64,000 bases of DNA from Lucinisca nassula (lineage: Eukaryota; Mollusca; Bivalvia; Lucinida; Lucinidae): contig OY757017.1 of assembly GCA_963580285.1 (NCBI GenBank), positions 18,865,003 through 18,929,002 of the forward strand, written 5' to 3'. Both the position numbers and the translations under genes were made by a program. The notes under the pieces are model-generated. The model had not been told where the DNA came from. It made no database searches and saw only the letters and a list, made by a program, of their open reading frames with translations. The number at the start of each line of letters is the position of its first letter. Positions within the stretch are counted from its first letter, which is position 1. Below are positions 53,770-63,823 of this stretch, piece by piece.

Positions 53770-53950
53770 GGTTCGAGCGTTTCATATCGTTTTGACCAAT
53801 CAAAGTCAAGGCGAATCGTTTCAGACAAACGGTAAATTTGCGCATGCGCTCTGAAAAGATCAAAACGCTGTTGAAAACGCTTTCCCGTTTTGGCCAATAG
53901 TATGACCGTTTGAAACTGTTTTATGACTGAGCCAATCGAATTTATGCATT
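53770..53950. promoter_or_regulatory. CCAAT-box and NRF-1-like cluster
   Basis: Three CCAAT pentamers (53796-53800, 53894-53898, 53932-53936) surround a palindromic GCGCATGCGC at 53840-53849, with AAACG-rich DNA between. CCAAT and NRF-1 sites are typical of TATA-less animal promoters. No gene start is seen next to it and the region may itself be a repeat. Confidence 0.35.
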
Positions 53951-54380
53951 TAGCGCGCATGTGCAATCTCCTTAGTTGACTTAAATACATGTGCATGTTT
54001 ATTTACGATTATCTTCAACAGCTTAACATATATATCCACTACAATGATGATCGCGTTACATTTGAGAAAAAAAATGAATATTCTGTAAGTACATGTATGT
54101 CATTGCTTAAGAAATGACATGATCATTGACTTTAATACGGAGTACAAAGAACAATCTTAACTAAACTATACATATATAAAGAACAATCGAGAATGACATG
54201 GATAATACCTCAGCTTAATGCATGATAAATTTTTAGACAATACGTTCATCCTAGAAATCTTTATGGATTATTTTCTATAAACAAAAGAACAAAAAACAGA
54301 AAGAAAGAAAGAAAGAAAAACAAACAAATAAGTGTATCGAAGATTTAACCCATATATGCCTAGCGGCCCTTTTGTGGGAC
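53951..54380. other. No gene identified
   Basis: AT-rich spacer with an (AAAG)n run near 54298-54317. Confidence 0.35.
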
Positions 54381-54382
54381 AT

Positions 54383-54458
54383 TGGCAAATAGTGCAGACC
54401 CAGATCAGACGCCACAAAGCGCGACGTCTGACCAGGTTCTACACTGTTTGCTGAAAGT
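54383..54458. repeat. Dispersed hairpin repeat
   Basis: GCAAATAGTGCAGACCCAGA, TCAGACGCC and GCGACGTCTGACCAGGTTCT, ACACTGTTTGC form imperfect arms. Confidence 0.75.
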
Positions 54459-54889
54459 ACAAACATTGTTGCAAAATGTGTCGCTAATAAAACAAACCTG
54501 GCAGCCCAATAATTGGAAATGGACCAATCCAAACTTACTAGGTGGGAGATTCCATCTTTGTCAAACACGGGTTAAGAAAATGCATTAGCTGAGAAATGTT
54601 CTTTGTTTGTTTAAATGTTAAGGAAATATTTGTGCCACACTGAGGCCAAAATTATGAGAATCCCTATATATTCTGGCAATTACAGATGACCGTATTTCCC
54701 AAGACATTAGGGCCATATAATAGTATTTGCTAGATTTGTCACTGACCACACTACACTTACGTTGCCATGCAACGCCAGGTAATGTGTTTACAAGCGTGTG
54801 TAATATTTGCTTTCCGGAAATTGTTATACATTAGTCGATATTTGTTATATGTTGATTCAGACTTTCTAAATTATTCATCATCACCTCAA

Positions 54890-55330
54890 CAAAAAGTCCG
54901 TTAAATAAACACTCCAACATGTCCAACTAGATCCCACATTATCTCAAGAGCATTGAATGTGGGTTTTTGTTTGAACCGATTTGCTGAAGCGGTTTTAACA
55001 AGCACCTACAGCTCATGCATCAAGATAATAAGTCCGTGAATAGAAGGCCCCTCTAATCCCCACAGTATATAGAGCACATTGGGTTTACGAGGTATTCCTT
55101 TTTCCAAATTTTTGCTCCAAAACATAGATTACGGGTACTCCTTAAAACTGTCTGGACAGGGCGGTTCTAATGAGCATTTTTTTTTTTGAGAAAATGGGAT
55201 TTAAGGGGAATTCATTTTTTTTAACTTTGTTCTAAAACATAGATTGCGGGTACTCGTTAAAACCGTATTACCAAGATGGTTCTAATGAGCAGTCATAAAT
55301 CTATTAATATAGCAGAATTAAAAAAAAAAG
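54890..55330. mobile_element. Decayed M2-type palindromes (three)
   Basis: Degraded cores near 54955-55015 (GAACCGATTTGCTGAAGCGG), 55125-55178 (AAAACTGTCTGGACAGGGCG) and 55240-55305 (AAAACCGTATTACCAAGATG) each retain an ACATAGATT..GGGTACTC-type arm or its complement. They appear to be old, partly nested copies. Confidence 0.6.
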
Positions 55331-55690
55331 CATTTTCATCTGAGAAACGTTAGTTTTAGAGACATTTAGCGCACGGGAGCGTAATCATAATGGTTTGATG
55401 CAGATATAAGCGCGAATGATAATTATCTTTTTATTATTTTTATTTTTTGTCTGAATAATATGGAAGAATGCAGCTTGTCTCGTGCCTCTATTATCCTAAA
55501 GCGAATTATGAAATAGAACGCGTTAATCAGTATTTGTTTATTAATACCCCTGCAACCCAACTTTTTTGAAAAACAAAGTACACGGCGGTTATAACGAGTT
55601 TTGTTGAATCTATGTTCCGAGCATAAAAATGATAAGTTTTCACTCGAAACTAAGAATAACTATTTTGGAGATGTCATCTTCAACGGTACG
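55331..55690. other. No gene identified
   Basis: AT-rich spacer; no supported feature. Confidence 0.3.
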
Positions 55691-55946
55691 TTACGAAAAC
55701 ACGCCTATTCAAATATATTGAAAATTTTGTCACCAAAAATGGAAAATTTTCTGACAAAATATCCGATATTTTGCATTTTTCTGCTCTAAACATGGATTGC
55801 TGATCTTCACCTAACGTGAACCTAAACATAGATTTCTGGTCCTCGTTAGAACCGCTTTGAGCAGAAATAGGAAACCGTTAACCCCAGTTGTACTTGATGA
55901 AAATGGGGTTCAAGGGGTCAACATTATATATGCACTTTTCATGATG
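55691..55946 (+). mobile_element. Foldback MITE M1, core lost
   Basis: The left end TTACGAAAACACGCCTATTC is well kept, but the central palindrome is reduced to TCCTCGTTAGAACCGCTT followed by GAGCAGAAATAGG. The second hairpin and a decayed right end (ATATGCACTTTTCATGATG) remain. Confidence 0.78.
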
Positions 55947-56034
55947 ATCTTAAGAAAATAAACTGCCAATGGAGATTTATCCAAATCGCGGCTGTTAACC
56001 TGTGTGCGTTTGTGTGTTCGCGCGCGTACATGCA

Positions 56035-56035
<1 letters not shown>

Positions 56036-56104
<69 letters not shown>

Positions 56105-56120
56105 CGTGTGTGTGTGTTTA
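56036..56120. repeat. (TG)n microsatellite
   Basis: A TG dinucleotide tract interrupted once by TTCG; His/Thr and Val/Cys open frames across it are artefacts. Confidence 0.97.
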
Positions 56121-56483
56121 AAAAAACGGTGGCGGATATTCATGACTGTAAACCCAAATTGTACGCTTAAGGAAGGTTTACGTTAATGTGTGTTGCATGA
56201 AGTAATATAACAGACTAAAATATCCCTTATGGCCATGCTCATGACATACATAAGAAGATAAAAAGGAAAGAAACATAACCATCAGGTTAACAAGTCCGCG
56301 AAATTAAGATTCCCCACTAGATCCCACTTTATCAAGAAAAAACTGGGGTTGACGGGGGAATTCATTATTATAATTATTATTATTGTCTGCTTTCATGCCG
56401 GCAGACCTTTTCCAAAATCTTAGCAACCACAGAAGTCACATACCTGTATCGTAGGTGACCTAGCGTCCATACGACGTCTAGTC

Positions 56484-56759
56484 CAGCCCCGCCCATTGGG
56501 GCTTGAAGAAATAGATGGCTGCATGATGCTTCAACGCAGAGCTGAAACCAACCTCACGTGAGTACTAAGCGTGCCCAGGAAAAGTGGTGCGAGTTGGACC
56601 GTCAATGCATATAAACCATATTGGATTTATTAGGCAACAGGGCTTGAGATGTCATATCTCAATTTCGGGTGTAAGTCCCACAATATCGGAACAAAGTCTC
56701 CAAAATGACCTACACAGTGTTGACGGGGACGTAAAACCCCAAATCAAACAAGCAAATAA
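56484..56759 (+). mobile_element. SINE S1, diverged
   Basis: CAGCCCCGCCCATTGGGGCT ... CAAATCAAACAAGCAAATAA is flanked by the perfect 13-bp duplication ACGACGTCTAGTC at 56471-56483 and 56760-56772. The target is a CpG-rich ACGTCG repeat (CGGCGTCGCATGGGCGTCGA follows). Confidence 0.93.
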
Positions 56760-57056
56760 ACGACGTCTAGTCGGCGTCGCATGGGCGTCGATGAAACATC
56801 TTGTTTTGACGCTCGTGCGACGTTAACTTGCTGGGATTTGGTAGCTTCTAACAGGTATGTCGCCTACATGTAGCCTGAGAACTTGTATTGTGTAAGACAA
56901 TGCCCCATCCAGTAATTCACTTTTATGCTATTCTTCACTTATTTGTCTGTCTATATATGTTTTATCATGATGAGCTGCATAAGCTTAAGCGAGTAAAATT
57001 TGATTGATTGATTGATTGATTGATTATCTTTTTTATTTCTGTTCAAAGACGACGGT

Positions 57057-57359
57057 ACGGCCCCGCCCATCGGGGCTTGAAGAAATATATGGGCTGCATG
57101 ATGCTTCCACGAGGAGCTGAATCCGACGCACACACGAGTACTTGTAAACTGCTTAGAGGATCTAAGCCTGCCCAGGCAAAGCGGCGTGAGTGTCGGACCG
57201 TCTTGCTTCTAAACCCTATTGGTTTCGTTGGGCGGCAGGGCTTGAGATGTCATTTCATCTCGATGTCGGTTAAAAGTCCCACAAAATTGGAAGCAACGTC
57301 TTCAAAATGACCTTTACAGTGTTGATGGGGACGTTAAACCTCAAATCAAACAAACAAAT
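57057..57359 (+). mobile_element. SINE S1 inserted in a decayed MITE
   Basis: ACGGCCCCGCCCATCGGGGC ... CAAATCAAACAAACAAAT has a 13-bp duplication CAAAGACGACGGT (57044-57056) / CAAAGACGTCGGT (57360-57372). Both flanks match the TTATTTCTGTTCAAAGAC and ATCGGTCGTGGGTACTCATT sequence found uninterrupted at 57460-57502. Confidence 0.92.
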
Positions 57360-57459
57360 CAAAGACGTCGGTCGTGGGTGCACATTGGCACTGCCTCAAT
57401 GAACCAGTTCGGACGAGCACCATCAGCATATCGTTTGAATATTGATCGATTGATTGTCT

Positions 57460-57850
57460 TTCTTATTTCTGTTCAAAGACATCGGTCGTGGGTACTCATT
57501 AGCACCGCCTCAGTGAACCGGTTCGAACGAGCACCATCAGCCTATCTTTTGAATATGCATAAGAATAGTATCACAGATGTTCATCAGTAAACTTGCTAAA
57601 ATGCAGATGTTTGATCGTAATGAAAGATGAAGACAAAATGATTTTATTTGCTTCTGATGCAACTGCCGGGTGAAAAAGTAACTAGTGCGTTTTATGGAAA
57701 TAACAAAACTCTTCATATATACAACTTCTGGGTTAACAGTTATATACATTGCTATAATATTTCTCCTCAAAAGCGTGGATTGTGGGTACTCGTTAGATCC
57801 ACCTCCATTGAATGGTTGTAACGAGCATAAACATTATATGTTTTGTCCCA
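57460..57850. mobile_element. Decayed MITE palindromes
   Basis: GGTCGTGGGTACTCATTAGC with CACCGCCTCAGTGAACCGGT (57484-57530), and GTGGATTGTGGGTACTCGTT with AGATCCACCTCCATTGAATG (57773-57820), are weak relatives of the M1/M2 core. Confidence 0.55.
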
Positions 57851-57960
57851 TTATTGTAATATTTGTGAGTATTATCGATTTCATGCTCAGCATAGTTGAG
57901 CATGAAACATTTTTTTTTACTTAGGGGCCAGATTATATGAAAGAAGCAATTTCATCCCAC

Positions 57961-57968
<8 letters not shown>

Positions 57969-58006
<38 letters not shown>

Positions 58007-58325
58007 TCGGGTTTAACGTCGCTTTCAACAATTTTTCAGTCATATCACGACGGTGTCTGGTTGCGACAGGGAGTTCAATGCTCACGTTTATAGTGCTGCC
58101 TCACTGAAGTATCATGTCCCAGACACATTACATGATACCACACCCAGTCACATTATCCTGACACTGGATCGACCAGTCCTAGCTCTACCCCGTAAACCTG
58201 AGTGCCAAACGAGGAGCAGTTAGTACCATTTTTAACGACTTTGGTATGTCGCTGCCCGGGATCGAACCCGAGACCTCCCGTTCCCCGGAGCGGACACTCT
58301 ACCAACTGAGCTATCGGGGCCGGTA
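57969..58325 (-). mobile_element. tRNA-derived SINE S5, full length
   Basis: The reverse-oriented twin of 27625-27954, with a (GT)n tail, TCGGGTTTAACGTCGCTTTC, and a head ending ACCAACTGAGCTATCGGGGC. The flanking 16-bp duplication CATCCCACGAGTGTGT lies at 57953-57968 and 58326-58341. It is nearly identical to the other copy, so the family was recently active. Confidence 0.95.
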
Positions 58326-58511
58326 CATCCCACGAGTGTGTTTGGTAAGTGTATCCAAATTAGCAATAAAATTAATTAATACCACAGAAAAAGTAAAAGC
58401 TCAGTTTTTCGAAATATAAGAAAGAATCAAAGTAACGACGTTGGTTCGTTATACTGTGACGCGGCAAAGTACGTAGTTCGACTCTTCATTCTGTGTACAT
58501 GTCAATTCGCT

Positions 58512-58800
58512 CTATGCTTGAAGAAATGTTTGGGCTGCATGATGCTTCCACGCAGAGCTGAATCCAGCCCGCATACTAGTACTAGTAAACCGCTTAGAGG
58601 ATCTAAGCCTGTCCAGGAACCGCATTGCGAGGCGGACCGTCCATGCTAATAAACCCTATTGGTTTCACTGGTCGACAGGGCTTGAGATGTCATTTCATCT
58701 CAATGTCGGGTAAAAGTCCCACAAAATTGGAAGCAACGTCTCCAAAATGACCTTTACAGTGTTGACGGGGACGTTAAACCTTAAATCAAACAAACAAACA
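58512..58800 (+). mobile_element. SINE S1, 5' end degraded
   Basis: CTATGCTTGAAGAAATGTTT ... AACCTTAAATCAAACAAACA. The CCCCGCCC start is replaced by TTCGCT. Otherwise it is close to the youngest subtype. Confidence 0.9.
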
Positions 58801-59080
58801 ATGCACATCTTACGTAACCCGGTTTCAAAGACTATCCTAGTCCAAGCTGTTAAGCTATTTTCGATTTTTGCCCTCAATCAACTTTTTGGAAAATAAAGCG
58901 CTGGACATACGCTATATAACGTATGGCATTCTCGATTTTGTTTTCTGTCGGATTCAGTAATAATAATAATAATAATAATAATAATGACACTCATCATCAT
59001 CCAACGCTGGTGTGGATGTACATGTATATGGAAATAGTGTAGACCCTAATTGGGTGAAATAGTGACAAGTGTAGATAATA
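58801..59080. other. Spacer with (AAT)n
   Basis: AAT repeat at 58957-58985 followed by GTGTAGACCCTAATTGGG, a relic of the dispersed hairpin repeat. No gene. Confidence 0.4.
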
Positions 59081-59084
59081 AAAA

Positions 59085-59290
59085 AAACATGTAAGGAAAT
59101 TACACACATACGCGGGCGCGCTCTTTATATAGTAAATTGGAATTTACAGAAACATACATTATTTTTGTTTTTCATTTTTCTGCCCATAAACGTAATTTGT
59201 GGCCACTCGTTAGATCTGTCTCACTGGGGCGGTTGTAACGAACACCTACAATCTAAATTTGGATTGAGATGAAAACATTACTTTTCATCT
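59085..59290 (-). mobile_element. Decayed M2-type MITE
   Basis: CGTAATTTGTGGCCACTCGT, TAGATCTGTCTCACTGGGGC and GAACACCTACAATCTAAATT preserve the palindrome at low identity. Confidence 0.6.
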
Positions 59291-59825
59291 GAAAACTTCG
59301 TTCTAATGATGTGACAGTTGAAATTTTAGCACTCGGGTGACAATAAATTTGCCGCGACAAATAAATAAATATAAATAAATAAAAAAATAAAACATTTAGT
59401 ACAATGGAAAAACCACTTTATCGAAATCGGACAACACAAATACCGACATTTCCCTATAGGTTTCTTTTGCCGTGACGCGTCTCAGTATGTACCTGTCATT
59501 CTGCGCTAACCTAATGCCCTGCAGGTAACCGCACATCTTCTGAATACCGCCCCGTGTAATCCGATATCAAAGAGCTGCCTTGTTCAATATACAAGGTCCC
59601 CATCAATACGTTTGTGGGAAAAATAAGCAGGAAATAACCAGCATAGTAACGTTGTTGAGTTGAATAATAATCTATTATAAAATCAAAATTGACCATGTTT
59701 TAATAATATTTTTAAACTACACAACACCCCACGTGTGTGTGTGTGGGGTGGGGGGTGGGGGGGGGGGGGGGGTGGTTAAATCATTCGCATATATGCAACT
59801 CGCAGTGGTAAACATATATGACGTA
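59291..59825. other. No gene; G-run
   Basis: AAAT-rich at 59358-59395, and a GTGTGGGGTGGGGGGTGGGG run at ~59733-59775 with potential for a G-quadruplex on the plus strand. Confidence 0.5.
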
Positions 59826-59829
59826 CGTA

Positions 59830-59890
59830 CCATCGTCATCATCATCATCATCATCTTCATCATCATCATCATCATCATGTGTGACCACCG

Positions 59891-59939
<49 letters not shown>

Positions 59940-59967
59940 ATATGACGTACGAATCATCATCATCCTT

Positions 59968-60006
<39 letters not shown>

Positions 60007-60032
60007 GTCATCATCATCATCATTATCCTCCC

Positions 60033-60089
<57 letters not shown>

Positions 60090-60090
60090 G
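59830..60090. repeat. (CAT)n microsatellite, compound
   Basis: Four CAT blocks separated by GTGTGACCACCG, TATATGACGTACGAAT and TTATCCTCCC. ATATGACGTACG occurs at 59816-59827 and 59939-59950, suggesting internal duplication. Poly-Met/His/Ile/Ser frames are artefacts. Confidence 0.97.
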
Positions 60091-60165
60091 TGTGACCAGC
60101 GAGGATAAAGCCTAAACTACGCACATATATACACATTCTACTAGGGAACCATTGGTTACACATGT

Positions 60166-60430
60166 GGTCGGTCTCGGTGACCCGGTCTGATGATCACAGA
60201 GGAGTGGGTTCTATCCCCGATGGGCCCAATAAACTTCTTTCGTGGTGATTGATCCTGAAATATCCCTCGCTTCCACCGATTCTAAAGGGCAAGATGCAAC
60301 TTTCTGGTGACATAATGTGTAATGTGCTGATCAAATGGTGTTGGTCCAGGAAACAATAAGTGGCTTAGAAACTGATTGGCCGCCTCGATAAGACCTTAAT
60401 ATAGCTGACTGGACGGTAACAGCGAAGCAT
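60166..60430 (+). mobile_element. SINE S2, diverged
   Basis: GGTCTCGGTGACCCGGTCTG, GGGTTCTATCCCC (B-box-like), CTTTCGTGGTGATTGATCCT and AACTTTCTGGTGACATAATG follow S2 order at lower identity. Confidence 0.75.
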
Positions 60431-60498
60431 GCGAAAGCCTAGGAATACGCAATCTGATATTTGTTTTCTCTAAATCAAACTGGAACACTTGCTTTATG

Positions 60499-61335
60499 CA
60501 GGCCTCGGTAGCATAGTCTGACGCGCGTCTGACTGGTGATCATAGATTTCGAGTTCGGTACCTGCCGGCCGGGCAACATTAATTCGTGGGTCTGTAGCAG
60601 TCTGACACGCGTCTGACTGGTGATCAGGGGTTGCGAGTTCGGTACCTGCCGGCCGGGCAACATCAATTCGTGGGTCTGGAGCAGTCTGATGCGCGTCTGA
60701 CAGGTGATCACAGGTTGCTAGTTCGGTACCTGCCGGCCGGGCGACATTAATTCTTGGGTCTGTAGCACAGTCTGATGCGCATCTGACTGGTGATCAGATG
60801 TCGAGGGTTCGGTACCCGCTGGTCGGGCAAAATTAATTCGTGGATCTGTCGCACAGTCAGGTGTGCGTCTTGTTGGTGATCAGGAGTCGCGGCTTGGTAC
60901 CTGCCGGTCGGACCTGTAGTACAGTCTGATGTACGTCTGACTGTTGATCAGGTGTCGCGGGTTCGGTAGCTGCCGGTCGGGCGACATTAATTCGAGGATC
61001 TGTAGCTCAGTCTGATGCGCGTCTAGCAACATTCTTACTCCTTTTCCAAAAACATAGATTGTGGGCACTCGTTAGAAACGTCTGGATGATGCAGTTTTAC
61101 CAGACTGTTGATCAGGTGATGCGCGCCTAGCAACATTCTTACTCCTTTTCCAAAAACATAGATTGTGGGCACTCGTTAGAAACGTCTGGATGAAGCAGTT
61201 TTACCAGACTGTTGATCAGGTGTCGCGGGTTCGGTAGCTGCCGGTCGGGCGACATTAATTCGAGGATCTGTAGCTCAGTTTGATGCGCGTCTAGCTGGTG
61301 ATCAGGGGTCGCAAGTCTGTCATCCGGGCAACATT
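60499..61335. repeat. ~80-90-bp satellite built from the S2 tRNA-like head
   Basis: About nine units of GCGCGTCTGACTGGTGATCA, GTTCGGTACCTGCCGGCCGG and GCAACATTAATTCGTGGGTC. The first begins GGCCTCGGTAGCATAGTCTG, which is the S2 head. Two adjacent units (61024-61205) contain the left arm of the MITE palindrome (ATAGATTGTGGGCACTCGTT), duplicated with the unit. Confidence 0.88.
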
Positions 61336-61815
61336 CTTACTCCATTTCCAAAAACATAGATTGTGGGCACTCGTTAGAACCGTCTGACTGATGCAGTTTT
61401 ACCAGAACCTGATATCTCTGGAAAATGTGACAATTTTGCATCCTAACAATGTTAGTGGACATAATGGTATCAGACCGGTTGACACAGTGAATGAAACAAA
61501 AAAAAAAAACAAAAAAACATTTTTCCGACGATAAAAAACAATGATATTTGTTTGATATTTTATTAAACATTGTGTTTGGTGTTCGGTAACGAGTACCAAC
61601 AATCTATGTTTAAAAATGTTGTGGATATTAATAGGTTTTGCCTCACCGAGGCCATTCAAATCACTAACCCTCAATCTAACATTTAACTAGAGTTCTGCAT
61701 GTCAGAATGCAATATATGCATAGAGAGGATATAAATGAGTTCTGAATAGTTGGATCCTTTGGAAGCGAAGAATACTCGAAATAAACGGAAATAGCAGACT
61801 CGGTTTTACTGACTC
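61336..61815. other. Third palindrome-arm copy, then no gene
   Basis: ATAGATTGTGGGCACTCGTT recurs at ~61358. The rest is AT-rich with no supported coding region. Confidence 0.45.
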
Positions 61816-61834
61816 TGTTCGTGACCAGTACTGA

Positions 61835-62115
61835 TTTGTTTGTTTGATTTGAGGTTTAACGTCCCCTTCAACACTGTAAAGGTCATTTTGGAGGCGTTGC
61901 TTCCAATTTTGTGGGACTTTTATCCGACATTGAGATGAAATGACATCTCAAGCCCTGTTGCCCAATGAAACCATTAGGGTTTATTAGCATGGGCGGGCCG
62001 CCTCGCACCGTGGTTCCTGGACAGGCTTAGATCTTCTAAGTGGTTTACCGGTACTAGTGTGCGGGCCGGATTCAGCTCTGCGTGGACGCATCATGCAGCC
62101 CATATATTTCTTCAA
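61835..62115 (-). mobile_element. SINE S1
   Basis: TTTGAGGTTTAACGTCCCCT ... GCAGCCCATATATTTCTTCA is flanked by the perfect 13-bp duplication TGACCAGTACTGA at 61822-61834 and 62116-62128. The GGGGCGGG 5' extremity is missing. Confidence 0.93.
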
Positions 62116-62260
62116 TGACCAGTACTGAAATGTGAAAACCCGCTTACAGGATCTATGCCTGACCAGCCAAAGTGGTGCGAGGCTGGCCGTCCCTACATAT
62201 AAACCATTTTTGTTTGTTTGGGCGACAGGCTTGAGATGTCATTTCATCTCAATGTATGGT

Positions 62261-62262
<2 letters not shown>

Positions 62263-62344
<82 letters not shown>
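62263..62344. repeat. (CA)n microsatellite
   Basis: About 41 CA units inside a diverged S1. The matching site in the second duplication unit (63222-63238) has only ~8 units. Confidence 0.98.
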
Positions 62345-62348
<4 letters not shown>

Positions 62349-62403
62349 TGGAATCAATGCCTCAAAAATAAAATAGTGTTTAAGGTGGAGTAAATTCAAA
62401 ATA

Positions 62404-62443
62404 TCAGAATTTTCACGAGTGCGAAGCGTGAGTGAAAATTCTG
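62404..62443. repeat. Hairpin, 14-bp arms
   Basis: ATCAGAATTTTCAC and GTGAAAATTCTGAT are perfect reverse complements around GAGTGCGAAGCGTGA. Duplicated at 63299-63341. Confidence 0.85.
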
Positions 62444-62639
62444 ATGTTTTAGACAAAATGTGTTTGGCATTTATGAAAAAAGAATATTGAAAAAGTAGTC
62501 CGGGCTGCCACTGTGAATATATCGCGATCATATTTATTTTTCACAATATGAACGTACCGTGTTATCACGACATCATGAAAACAAGCCTATATTATTTTGA
62601 GCCATTAAACCAAACCTTTATATAATGTAACTGGAATTT

Positions 62640-62810
62640 ACCTTGGTGTACATCATCGCGTGAAAAAGTCCGTGAAATGAACACCCCCTTAAACCTCACT
62701 TTATATCGAGAAAATGGGGATGAACGGGAGTATACATTATTTTTTCTTATTTCTGCTCCAAGACATAGGTTGTGGGCACTCGTTAGAACCTTCGCATTGA
62801 GGCGGTTCTA
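62640..62810 (-). mobile_element. MITE M2 truncated at a duplication breakpoint
   Basis: GAAAAAGTCCGTGAAATGAA, the CCCC/GGGG hairpin and ACATAGGTTGTGGGCACTCG. It stops in mid-palindrome at 62810, where S1 sequence begins abruptly. Confidence 0.9.
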
Positions 62811-63705
62811 CCCCTTCAACACTGTAAAGGTCATTTTGGAGACGTTGCTTCCAATTTTGTGGGACTTTTACCCGACATTGAGATGAAATGACATCTCAAG
62901 CCCTGTTGCCCAATGAAACCATTAGGGTTTATTAGCATGGGCGGGCCGCCTCGCACCGTGGTTCCTGGACAGGCTTAGATCTTCTAAGTGGTTTACCGGT
63001 ACTAGTGTGCGGGCCGGATTCAGCTCTGCGTGGACGCATCATGCAGTCCATATATTTCTTCAATGACCAGTACTGAAATGTGAAAAACCGCTTACAGGAT
63101 CTATGCCTGACCAGCCAAAGTGGTGCGAGGCTGGCCGTCCCTACATATAAACCATTTTTGTTTGTTTGGGCGACAGGCTTGAGATGTCATTTCATCTCAA
63201 TGTATGGTAAAAAAAACAAAAACACACACACACACACAAAATTGGAATCAATGCCTCAAAAAATAAAATAGTGTTTAAGGTGGAGTAAATTCAAAATATC
63301 AGAATTTTCACGAGTGCGAAGCGTGAGTGAAAATTCTGATGTTTTAGACAAAATGTGTTTGGCATTTATGAAAAAAGAATACTGAAAAAGTAGTCCGAGC
63401 TGCCACTGTGAATATATCGCGATCATATTTATTTTTCACAATATGAACATACCGTGTTATCACGACATCATGAAAACAAGCCTATATTATTTTGAGCCCT
63501 TAAACCAAACCTTTATATAATGTAACTGGAATTTACATGGGTGTACATCATCGCGTGAAAAAGTCCGTGAAATGGACACCCCCTTAAACCTCACTTTATA
63601 TCGAGAAAATGGGGGTGAACGGGGGTATACATTATTTTTTCTTATTTCTGCTCCAAGACATAGGTTGTGGGCACTCGTTAGAACCTTTGCATTGAGGCGG
63701 TTCTA
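62811..63705. repeat. Tandem duplication, unit 2 (895 bp)
   Basis: Near-identical to 61863-62810 apart from CA-tract contraction and scattered substitutions. It carries the S1 fragment (62811-63066), the diverged S1 part, the hairpin and the start of the M2. Confidence 0.93.
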
Positions 63706-63823
63706 ACGAGCACCCACAACCTATATTTGCGGCATAAATGAAAAATATCACGGATTTTCATTAGAAAAGTAGCCATTTTGGAGAGCTGAAAAAATCCACT
63801 ATGTCGCACGGGTGTGTTATTGT
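63550..63823 (-). mobile_element. Foldback MITE M2, complete
   Basis: Ends CGCGTGAAAAAGTCCGTG and GCACGGGTGTGTTATTGTGA. The hairpin with CCCC/GGGG arms is followed by a palindrome (63659-63725) with GAACCTTTGCATTGAGGCGG at the centre. It retains the right arm that the 62640 copy lacks. Confidence 0.88.

Larger units (their letters stand above)
61863..62810. repeat. Tandem duplication, unit 1 (948 bp)
   Basis: Starts CCCCTTCAACACTGTAAAGG inside the S1 copy and ends GCATTGAGGCGGTTCTA inside an M2 palindrome. The next base restarts the unit. It includes a diverged plus-strand S1 part (62129-62375) with an 82-bp CA tract and a hairpin at 62401-62443. Confidence 0.93.

Noticed and set aside
53451..53996. 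181-codon minus-strand open frame
   Set aside because: It runs through the S2 SINE into AAACG-rich DNA and has no conserved domain; treated as incidental.
59781..60108. Poly-Met/Asp, poly-Ser and poly-Ile open frames
   Set aside because: Translations of a CAT/ATG microsatellite.
62404..62443. Rho-independent terminator
   Set aside because: The hairpin resembles one, but the DNA is eukaryotic, there is no upstream gene and no T-run that matters; it is part of a duplicated repeat.
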